Assembly: GCF_002440635.1 (NCBI RefSeq) | Contig: NZ_DJUW01000001.1 | Span: 102,308 to 122,558, forward strand | DNA: 20,251 nt | Reading direction: 5' to 3' | Origin: Novosphingobium sp. UBA6272 | GTDB lineage: Bacteria > Pseudomonadota > Alphaproteobacteria > Sphingomonadales > Sphingomonadaceae | Part shown: piece by piece, positions 14,226 to 20,251 of the stretch | Layout of the letters: the number at the start of each line of letters is the position of its first letter | How positions within the stretch are numbered: the stretch's first letter is position 1 | The notes under the pieces: generated by a model | Database searches by the model: none | The model's input: only the letters and a program-made list of their open reading frames with translations | What the model was told of the DNA's origin: nothing | Program-made: the position numbers and the translations under genes

Positions 14226-14749
14226 GCGGCAAGACGGATCGCCCCGAACCCGGCCTGTCGGCACCTGCGCCGCTAAGCCCCGATCACGATCTGACCCGAT
14301 TCGATTGCGGCGATCCCGCGCTCAATGACTGGCTCCGCCACCGTGCGCTGAAGAACGAAAGCCGCTTTTCGCGGACCTATGTGGTCTGCCAGGGTGTACG
14401 TGTGGTTGGCTTCTACTGCGTGGCCGCCGGTTCGGTCGAGCGCGCCAAGGCCCCCGGCAAGGTCCGCCGCAACGCCCCCGATGCGATCCCGGTCTCAATA
14501 ATCGGACGGCTGGCGGTGGACCGGGATTTTGCCCGGCAGGGGCTGGGCGCAGACCTCTTGTCCGACGCGCTACGCCGCATCGCCCTCGCCGCCCGGACCA
14601 TCGCCATCGCCGCCGTGCTGATCCAGGCGAAGGACGCAGCGGCCAGGGCATTCTACCTACGGTGCGCGGAGTTCATCGCGTTTCCGGAGGATAGCCGGAC
14701 CTTGTTTTTGCCGGTTGAGACGGTGGTTGCGTCTGGATCACAAAAATGA
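14213..14749 (+). CDS. TacT-like GNAT acetyltransferase toxin
   Basis: GNAT-fold toxin. TacT-type proteins acetylate the amino group of aminoacyl-tRNAs and stop translation. Features: FDCGDPALNDWLRHRAL (30-46), the opening pattern of this toxin class; acetyl-CoA loop RQGLGA (108-113) preceded by IGRLAVDRDF; and AFYLRCAEF with the expected catalytic tyrosine at 148, followed by TLFLPV. At 178 residues it is full length and apparently active. It is coupled to the antitoxin by a 13-base overlap. The aminoacyl-tRNA specificity cannot be read from sequence. Confidence 0.93.
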   Translation: MAEIGGKTDRPEPGLSAPAPLSPDHDLTRFDCGDPALNDWLRHRALKNESRFSRTYVVCQGVRVVGFYCVAAGSVERAKAPGKVRRNAPDAIPVSIIGRLAVDRDFARQGLGADLLSDALRRIALAARTIAIAAVLIQAKDAAARAFYLRCAEFIAFPEDSRTLFLPVETVVASGSQK

Positions 14750-14782
14750 GCTTTGCAGTCATAAGTCGTTTGGGCCATTTGA

Positions 14783-15916
14783 ATGTGTATGAACTCAGAT
14801 GATCCATTTGGTCGGCGCCCCACTTCAATAATTGAAGATTTCTATCGACGTGAAAAGGAACGCAGCGAACTTTTGAAGCGGGCTCTAGGCCCAACGTATT
14901 CAATGCATCAAATTGTGGGCTCGCTTAGCCCGCAGTTGAATATGATCTCGGACTTGAGAAATTCCGGTGCGTTCGGAGTTGCGGAGCAAGCCCGAAGGCT
15001 TGGTTCAGAGCAGTCCAAGTCAATTGACAAGCTGGTCTCTGCGCAGAGATTGACTGGCGTCGCGCAATCTGCGGCAGCGTTAAGTCTATTCAACGCCGCG
15101 CAATTCGGTAACAACAGAAACCTATCCCGATCATTTGACACAGGAATTTTTGCAGCCGCGAAGGCTTTGCAGGACAACAGAGCGATTCTGACTGCCACGA
15201 TGGGGGCTTTGAGGCTGCAGGATCAGTGGAAGGCATTGATGGGTTCGCTATCGCCGAACTTGTACGCACTTCGCGCTACCGCCGAGTCAGCCATCATGCA
15301 TGATACGGCCGCTCTCAGAGCGACCGGCGCGCAGTTCCATACTTCAACCGCCAGAATGGTCGCAGAACAAGCCGTAGAAGCACAAAAAATTGCCGAAGCG
15401 ATGGCAAATGCGGAATCTCCTGAAGAGAGCGCAAAACTCTTTGTTGCGTTTGTTACGTTGCTCGCAAGCATATTTGGTCGGTTTAAAGAAAACACCGTTG
15501 ATGAACTGCGAAGTCAAGGACTACTTGGTCTACTACTCATTGCTCTGGCGATCATTTCATTGCCGCAGTTTCAAAGTAACCCTGTGATGTCGCAAGACGA
15601 GCAACGGGCTTACTCCGAACTTCAGGAGAAAGTCGACAGGATTCAAGTTGGCCTCCGCGAAATTATCGAGGCGGAAGGCGCCCTAAGTGAGGATTATGTT
15701 TCCAGTTTGCCGAGAGCAGAATTTATCCGGAAAGCAAACATCCGTGCCGCTCCGTCTCAATCGTCGCCTCGAATCCTAAGGGCAGATGCGGGCACTCAGA
15801 TTGCCATTTTGCGAATTGAAAATCATTGGAATCTTGTCGTTTTTCGTGATCCTCTAACTGATCAAATTTCGCAGGGTTGGGTTTATGAATCGCAAATTGC
15901 GCGAATTGAGGACTGA
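14783..15916 (+). CDS. Membrane protein with C-terminal SH3b domain, function unknown
   Basis: 377 residues, not recognised as a whole. The first 210 residues are predicted helical, with an internal repeat (GSLSPQL at 47 and GSLSPNL at 154). Two hydrophobic segments follow (about 217-234 and 246-263), which could form a membrane hairpin. After a short acidic, coiled-coil-like stretch (EQRAYSELQEKVDRIQVGL), the C-terminus is a bacterial SH3 (SH3b) domain (about 316-375: IRKANIRAAPSQSS, then HWNLVVF and GWVYESQI). The base composition is clearly more AT-rich than the rest of the window, and codon choice is less biased to G or C at third positions. This suggests recent acquisition, together with or beside the adjacent toxin-antitoxin pair. 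No signal peptide is seen. ATG 14783 or 14789 could be the start. A defence or envelope-sensing role is possible but only a guess. Confidence 0.8.
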   Translation: MCMNSDDPFGRRPTSIIEDFYRREKERSELLKRALGPTYSMHQIVGSLSPQLNMISDLRNSGAFGVAEQARRLGSEQSKSIDKLVSAQRLTGVAQSAAALSLFNAAQFGNNRNLSRSFDTGIFAAAKALQDNRAILTATMGALRLQDQWKALMGSLSPNLYALRATAESAIMHDTAALRATGAQFHTSTARMVAEQAVEAQKIAEAMANAESPEESAKLFVAFVTLLASIFGRFKENTVDELRSQGLLGLLLIALAIISLPQFQSNPVMSQDEQRAYSELQEKVDRIQVGLREIIEAEGALSEDYVSSLPRAEFIRKANIRAAPSQSSPRILRADAGTQIAILRIENHWNLVVFRDPLTDQISQGWVYESQIARIED

Positions 15917-15952
15917 TCAATACCAAGGGGGGTAGGGGTTGCGCTCGCCTCA

Positions 15953-17104
15953 TCACCCCCACGCCGCCCGATACAACCCCTCCACCTCCTCCACCTCCGG
16001 CACCCGCGGGTTGTTCCCTGGGCTACCGCTGGCCAGTGCCTGCTCGGCCATCAGCGGGATCAGCGCGTCCCAGCGGGCCTTTTCGATGCCGTATTCCGCT
16101 GGCGTCGGCACCGCCAGTTCGGCGTTGATCCATTCCAGCGCCTCGACCAGGCGCCCCACGGCGCTCTGGTCGCTTTCCGCTGCGTCCGCCACGCCCATTG
16201 CCCGCGCGCACTGGGCATAGCGGGGCAGGGCGGCGGGGGCGCTCCATTTGGTCACCAGCGGCATCAGCATTGCGTTGCTGAGACCGTGGGCCACATGGAA
16301 ATGCGCGCCGATTGGCCGGCTCATCCCGTGGACCAGCGCGACCGAGCTGTTGGAGAAGGCGATCCCGCCTTGCAGCGCGCCGAGCATCAGTGCCTCGCGC
16401 GCCGCTCGGTTGTCGGGCTGGGCGCAGGCGAGCGGCAGGTTGGGCCAGATCAGCCGCATCGCCGATAGCGCCATGGAATCGGCGAAGGGATTGGCGCGCT
16501 TGGAGACATAGGCCTCGACCGCGTGGACCAGGCTGTCGATCCCGGTATCGGCGGTCAGCCGCGCGGGCTTGGTCAGGGTCAGTTCGTAATCGACCACCGC
16601 GATCAGCGGCAGGTACGCCAGCCCGGCGCAGAGCATCTTTTCGTCGGTTTCGGCGTCGGTGATAACGGTGAAGCGAGTCGCTTCACTGCCGGTGCCTGCA
16701 GTAGTCGGCACCGCGATGATCGGCAGGCCGGGCGCGTCCTCCTGATGCGGGGCCTTGAGCTCGCTGACCCGGCGGCCGCGCAGCACCGCGATCATCTTGG
16801 CACTGTCAATTGGGCTGCCGCCGCCGAGGCCGATCACGCAGTCATGGTTGCCTTCGGCGAGGAACGCGCAGCCGGCCTCAATCGCGGTGACGGTCGGATC
16901 GGGAACCACGCCGGTGAAGGTGCGGGTGGGGATGCCGGCCTTGGCCAGCAGGCTTTCGACCCGCTCCAGAATGCCGCACTGGGCGATCCAGCTGTCGGTA
17001 ACGATCAGCGGGCGACTGAGCCCGGCGGCGGCCAGCACTTCGGGCAGTTCATTGAGCACGCCCCCGCCAATGCGGATCGTGCGGGGGAGGTGGATGGCGG
17101 CCAC
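15953..17104 (-). CDS. Iron-containing alcohol dehydrogenase (group III, FucO-like)
   Basis: NAD(P)-dependent group III alcohol dehydrogenase of 383 residues. GGGSPIDSAK (94-103) is the nucleotide-binding motif, and PTTAGTGSEATRF is the second conserved loop. The metal ligands line up with FucO in position and spacing: D190 and H194 in TGIDSLVHAVEAYVS, H259 in VHGMSRPIG, and H273 in AHGLSNAML. The C-terminal GNNPRVP is also typical. It starts with GTG 17104, 5 bases after the DUF3604 stop, so it is the last gene of a three-gene operon and probably reduces an aldehyde or oxidises an alcohol made by the upstream hydrolases. Its specific substrate is unknown; maleylacetate reductase-like activity is another possibility in this family. 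Confidence 0.93.
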   Translation of the reverse strand: MAAIHLPRTIRIGGGVLNELPEVLAAAGLSRPLIVTDSWIAQCGILERVESLLAKAGIPTRTFTGVVPDPTVTAIEAGCAFLAEGNHDCVIGLGGGSPIDSAKMIAVLRGRRVSELKAPHQEDAPGLPIIAVPTTAGTGSEATRFTVITDAETDEKMLCAGLAYLPLIAVVDYELTLTKPARLTADTGIDSLVHAVEAYVSKRANPFADSMALSAMRLIWPNLPLACAQPDNRAAREALMLGALQGGIAFSNSSVALVHGMSRPIGAHFHVAHGLSNAMLMPLVTKWSAPAALPRYAQCARAMGVADAAESDQSAVGRLVEALEWINAELAVPTPAEYGIEKARWDALIPLMAEQALASGSPGNNPRVPEVEEVEGLYRAAWG

Positions 17105-17109
17105 GGCGA

Positions 17110-19029
17110 TCAGCCCGTCGGCTCGTACCAGATCGGCGAGGTATAGGCGCGCTCCTGATCCTTGAGCCGGGCGCCTGCGGGCGGCTTGACCTTGAAGCGG
17201 ACCGCATCGAAAGCGGTCCAGCGCGGGGTCGGGATTTCGAGCACGCGGACATAGTAGAATGCGCGCTGGTCCGGCCGGAACGCAGGGTCGCGCCAGACCA
17301 TGCTGAGCGTCGCCGCGCCGATCGTGTTGCGATAGGTGGCGGTGGCCAGATCGACCGTATCGCCGACCGGGGTCAGCCGGCCTTTGACGATCCGCCGCTT
17401 GGCCGGCGCGCTCCAGACCACGTCGAAGACCTGTTCGTGGCTGATGCCCTGGGCATCGACCCAGCCCTTGATCACCTGGACCCGGTCAAGGTTCGCGCCC
17501 TGCGGGTCTTTCAGCGCCGAGATCAGCAAGGTCGGCGCGGCGCCGCGTGACTTGCCCGGGCCGGGCTTCATCACCCCGCCCATCGGCACGCCGCGGGCAT
17601 AGCCGGCCCCGACCCAGTCGCCCTTGAACTCACGTGCGGAAAAATCCCAGCCGGCAAAGATCCGGACGGTCATGCGCGGGCCGGTGGTGGCATAGACCTC
17701 GCGCCGCATCATCGCATCGAAGATCGCCGCGCGGGTATTCTCCGGGGCCCAGACCGCAGCCATGCCGCCGGCCAGGTACTGGTGGCCGAACCGGGTTTCC
17801 TTGATCCCGGGATTCACCTCGCGCTCCATCCGGGTGGGGTTGGGCTCGTCGCTGACCATCTTGCCATAGAAGTTGTCTTCGTCGGCGGTGGACAGCGCGG
17901 TGTGCGAATCGGTCGATCCGATCAGCCCGAAGGCATAGGGATTGGCCCCGGTCTGCCGGGCGATCTGCAGCCCGCGTTTGAGCGCCTCGCGGGCATATTC
18001 ACCGGCGAACATGCCGGGCTGCTTGACCTGCAAAAGCGGCGCATTGCCGTTTTCCCACCCGGCGTCGCCAAAGCTGGCGAACTCGTCGTTGCGCGAGAGG
18101 AACGGATGGCTTTCGCTGTCGCCCTTGTACTGGGTCACTTCGATCAGCGGTTCCATCGCGGCGCGGCGGCGGGCCTGTTCGGCGCTGAACGGCTGCCCGC
18201 CCGGGCCTTCGAGCGGGAAGTAGGCTCCGTTTGAGAGGTTGCTGTTGTGCGGGATGGCCAGCACCTTGCCGCCGGTCGCCTTCTGGTAGGCTTCCATATA
18301 GTCCCACAGCGGCTCAGGCCCCTTGTTCCCGGCCGAGGCGAATGGCACCACCGTGCGGGCGCGATCGGCCCCGTCGCGGAAGATGACGTTGCGATGCAGC
18401 GAATTGCCTTTCAGCTGCAGCGAATATTCAAACCCGTGCAGCGCGGTGAACTGGCCTGGCTCGTTGTAACGCTCGACCGAATCGATCTGCGCGTCCCAGA
18501 TCCGCCGGGTGGTGGCGGCAATCCGGGCGGGGTTGTTAAGCTCTTCCGGCACCTTGCCGGTCTGGAAAGCGGCGATGATCTCGCGGGTTGTCTTGTAGGC
18601 CTGGGTCCGGTCGCCGTGCATGCCATTGCGCCAGCGCTTGAGGATCGGGTCCTTCAGCTGGTCTTCGGGGGTGTTGTAAAGGTCGGTGGTTACCCCGATC
18701 GCATCGGAGTGATCGGCCACCACCAGGAAATCGAGCGGGCGGGCCAGTTTGGCCTTGATCCCGGTCGAACTGGTCACTTCCTCGCCCCGGGCAAAGCGCA
18801 GCGCGTCATCCGGGCTCAGCCGGTTGCCGGCGGCAAAGGCATCGAACGAATTGGTGGTATGGAGGTGAGTGTCGCCCCACAGGACCCGATCGGGATAGGT
18901 CACGATATTGATGGGCGGCACGACCGACGCCAGGGTTTCCGCCTTGGCTGGCTCAGCGCTCTGGCCCGAAAAGGTCAAGGCAGCCCCGATCGCAAGGCCG
19001 CATAGCGCGGTGCAGGTCAGCAACTTCAT
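17110..19029 (-). CDS. Exported DUF3604 (PHP-like metal-dependent hydrolase) protein
   Basis: 639 residues with an N-terminal signal peptide (MKLLTCTALCGLAIGAALTF, cleavage near 30), so probably periplasmic. DUF3604 proteins resemble PHP-type metallohydrolases. Metal-binding motifs seen: WGDTHLHT (51-58, His55 and His57), VVADHSD (103-109), ALHGFEYS, AIPHNSN, and STDSHTA in the middle of the protein. The substrate of the family is not established; members sit in catabolic clusters. AAGGAC lies about 7 bases before the ATG. It follows the amidohydrolase stop by 18 bases and precedes the Fe-ADH by 5, which supports a single transcript. Confidence 0.92.
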   Translation of the reverse strand: MKLLTCTALCGLAIGAALTFSGQSAEPAKAETLASVVPPINIVTYPDRVLWGDTHLHTTNSFDAFAAGNRLSPDDALRFARGEEVTSSTGIKAKLARPLDFLVVADHSDAIGVTTDLYNTPEDQLKDPILKRWRNGMHGDRTQAYKTTREIIAAFQTGKVPEELNNPARIAATTRRIWDAQIDSVERYNEPGQFTALHGFEYSLQLKGNSLHRNVIFRDGADRARTVVPFASAGNKGPEPLWDYMEAYQKATGGKVLAIPHNSNLSNGAYFPLEGPGGQPFSAEQARRRAAMEPLIEVTQYKGDSESHPFLSRNDEFASFGDAGWENGNAPLLQVKQPGMFAGEYAREALKRGLQIARQTGANPYAFGLIGSTDSHTALSTADEDNFYGKMVSDEPNPTRMEREVNPGIKETRFGHQYLAGGMAAVWAPENTRAAIFDAMMRREVYATTGPRMTVRIFAGWDFSAREFKGDWVGAGYARGVPMGGVMKPGPGKSRGAAPTLLISALKDPQGANLDRVQVIKGWVDAQGISHEQVFDVVWSAPAKRRIVKGRLTPVGDTVDLATATYRNTIGAATLSMVWRDPAFRPDQRAFYYVRVLEIPTPRWTAFDAVRFKVKPPAGARLKDQERAYTSPIWYEPTG

Positions 19030-19047
19030 TGTCAGGTCCTTTGCAGA

Positions 19048-20106
19048 TCAGGCCAGCAGGTGTTCTATGCCATAAAACCGCGCCGCGGTTCTGGCATAGA
19101 GCGCGGCCTTCTCTTCCGCCGAAGCGCCGATGGTCAGGTGCTTGAAGGCGTTCCACAGCGTGGCGTAGCTGGCGCCCCATTTGTCGACCGGGTAATTGCT
19201 TTCGAACATCCCGCGCTGCGGACCGAAGGCTTCGATGCAGGTTTCGATATAGGGCCGCCACATCGCCGCCAGAACCCCGGACGAGAGCCCCGCCGCCGGG
19301 CCATGATCGGGCATTCCGGAGAAGGACATGGCCAGGCCGCCAAGCTTGATGGTGACGTTCGGGCACTGGGCGATCTCGCGGATCTTGCTGCGCCAGATAT
19401 CGAAGCGTTCGTGCAGCTTGCCGTGATAGCTTGCCATGCCCAGCGGTGTGCCGCAGTGATCGAGGCAGATCGGCTGATCGGGGAAGGCGCGGGCAAGATC
19501 GAGCACGTCATCGAGCTGCGGCTCGAGCAGCCAGGCGTCGAAGGTCAGCCCGCGCTTGCCCAGTTCGGCGAAGCCTTCGCGGAACCTGGCATCGCGGTAA
19601 AGCCCGGCGGGATGGTGAAACGGCGGGCCCAGCACGTCGGGATCGGCGTCCCAAGCCGCGGCGTGGCGGATGCCCTTGAAGCGCGGGCTGGCGGCGCTGA
19701 GTGCGTCAAGCACGGCCCCGGCCGCGCTGCCGCGGGTCAGGTCGGCGTGGCCGATGATCGCGTCGCACAGGCGAATCTGGCCATAGAGCCCGCTGGCGCT
19801 CTGTGCGGCGACGCCGTTGACGTATTCGACCTCACCGACAACCTTCAGCGCATCGTCGGCCCCGGCGCGGTAGAACGCACCGCATTCCATGAACACCGTG
19901 CCGATCACGTTGTGCCCACTGGTCGCGTCGGCGTGAATCTCGTTGAAAGTGTAATAGGGGGAGAGCGCGATGCTGGCGATGAACGGGTGGAGCGGCTCGG
20001 GGAAGGCCGCCACCAGCGGGCGCAGATCCCACAGGTGGTGGTGCGGATCGATGATCGGCAGATCGGGTTCGAGTATTTCTTCGGGTTCCAGGATCGCTTC
20101 GCCCAC
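19048..20106 (-). CDS. Amidohydrolase family 2 metal-dependent hydrolase
   Basis: TIM-barrel hydrolase of the amidohydrolase-2 type (lactonases, decarboxylases and related enzymes), 352 residues, cytoplasmic. HHHLWD at 22-27 is the N-terminal metal motif, as in fuconolactonase-like members. Later motifs are FKGIRHAAAWD, CLDHCGTP (a metal histidine) and FESNYPVDKWG (the conserved acidic end of the barrel). I start at GTG 20106 because AGGAG lies 7 bases upstream; a TTG at 20163 would add residues that are unlike the family and lacks a good ribosome binding site. It is the first gene of the operon with DUF3604 and Fe-ADH. The likely reaction is hydrolysis of a lactone, ester or amide; the substrate is not identifiable. 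Confidence 0.92.
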   Translation of the reverse strand: MGEAILEPEEILEPDLPIIDPHHHLWDLRPLVAAFPEPLHPFIASIALSPYYTFNEIHADATSGHNVIGTVFMECGAFYRAGADDALKVVGEVEYVNGVAAQSASGLYGQIRLCDAIIGHADLTRGSAAGAVLDALSAASPRFKGIRHAAAWDADPDVLGPPFHHPAGLYRDARFREGFAELGKRGLTFDAWLLEPQLDDVLDLARAFPDQPICLDHCGTPLGMASYHGKLHERFDIWRSKIREIAQCPNVTIKLGGLAMSFSGMPDHGPAAGLSSGVLAAMWRPYIETCIEAFGPQRGMFESNYPVDKWGASYATLWNAFKHLTIGASAEEKAALYARTAARFYGIEHLLA

Positions 20107-20135
20107 AGTCTCTCTCCTCTTCGCTCTTAGCGGGC

Positions 20136-20163
20136 AGCTTATGCCGCGCTTCCAGTTTGACAA
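20136..20163 (-). promoter_or_regulatory. Candidate promoter of the amidohydrolase operon
   Basis: On the minus strand TTGTCA (20163-20158) and TAAGCT (20141-20136) are 16 bases apart, about 30 bases upstream of the GTG start and its AGGAG. The palindrome at 20182-20197 lies just upstream of the -35. Confidence 0.4.
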
Positions 20164-20181
20164 GCGCAGAACCGCCGCTCA

Positions 20182-20197
20182 TTAATCGCGCGATTAA
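20182..20197. promoter_or_regulatory. Perfect 16-bp palindrome, probable operator
   Basis: TTAATCGCGCGATTAA is fully self-complementary. It stands between the amidohydrolase operon and a possible divergent gene at 20222. Dimeric regulators of the TetR, GntR or similar type bind sites of this shape. Which regulator uses it cannot be told from the window. Confidence 0.6.
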
Positions 20198-20221
20198 ATT
20201 TGTTGTGGAGAGGCGCAGGCA

Positions 20222-20251
20222 ATGGATTTCTGGCCTGCTGCCGGTTTGGCG
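20222..20251 (+). CDS. Possible start of a divergent gene, cut by the window end
   Basis: ATG 20222 with GGAGAGG (20207-20213) eight bases upstream opens a frame read MDFWPAAGLA to the end of the window. Only ten codons are visible, so no function can be given. The shared upstream palindrome makes it a candidate regulator or pathway gene for the adjacent operon. Confidence 0.35.
   Translation, partial: MDFWPAAGLA

Noticed and set aside
16523..17146. Plus-strand open frame opposite the Fe-ADH gene
   Set aside because: The minus strand carries a complete Fe-ADH with all metal ligands; the plus-strand product is a shadow.
19060..20130. 356-codon plus-strand open frame opposite the amidohydrolase
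   Set aside because: The amidohydrolase has HHHLWD, LDHCG and ESNYPVD motifs and a good ribosome binding site; the plus-strand frame has none of these.
20107..20163. TTG 20163 as the amidohydrolase start
   Set aside because: GTG 20106 has AGGAG at 7 bases, and the putative promoter overlaps the longer version.

Overview
The window looks like chromosomal DNA from a high-GC alphaproteobacterium, most likely a sphingomonad (Novosphingobium, Sphingomonas or Erythrobacteraceae type). This is an inference from the ImuB-DnaE2 cassette, the DUF2490 pair, the TacAT-type module, the GC-rich palindromic intergenic repeats and the overall protein character. No rRNA or other phylogenetic marker is present to fix it.

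Layout. (1) 1-5000, plus strand: the 3' part of imuB, overlapping a complete dnaE2. Together they form the error-prone translesion 'mutasome'; imuA would lie to the left. Three palindromic repeat elements sit inside these reading frames without breaking them: one in imuB (1-141) and two in dnaE2 (about 1711-1900 and 3927-4174). The two dnaE2 elements are diverged copies of one family, are read in the same phase, and are open in both orientations. This is the most unusual feature of the window. (2) 5067-6507: a Pho-box-like triple direct repeat, then two tandem DUF2490 outer-membrane beta-barrel paralogues. (3) 6514-8636: a possible terminator hairpin, two minus-strand tRNA-Glu genes (anticodons CTC and TTC), and recJ. 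(4) 8761-11896, plus strand: a secreted protein of unknown function, a flavodoxin-like protein, a hypothetical protein whose start is frameshifted or lost, and a stand-alone AHH-type HNH/EndoVII nuclease domain. (5) 11893-12873, minus strand: a nitronate monooxygenase family protein, convergent with the AHH gene, followed by a repeat-bearing intergenic stretch and a MOSC protein (13219-13761). (6) 13771-15916: a palindromic repeat, a TacA/TacT-like antitoxin and GNAT toxin pair with its own operator and promoter (probably a leaderless transcript), then an AT-richer gene for a membrane protein with a C-terminal SH3b domain. This is a small accessory patch. (7) 20106 down to 15953, minus strand: a tight operon of amidohydrolase, exported DUF3604 protein and Fe-dependent alcohol dehydrogenase, probably catabolic. 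A perfect 16-bp palindrome lies upstream, and a divergent gene may begin at 20222.

Functional links. imuB and dnaE2 act together in SOS mutagenesis, with RecJ as a separate housekeeping repair nuclease. The TacAT pair is a self-contained toxin-antitoxin unit. The last three genes are probably co-transcribed and act on one unidentified substrate: hydrolysis by the amidohydrolase and DUF3604 proteins, oxidation or reduction by the Fe-ADH.
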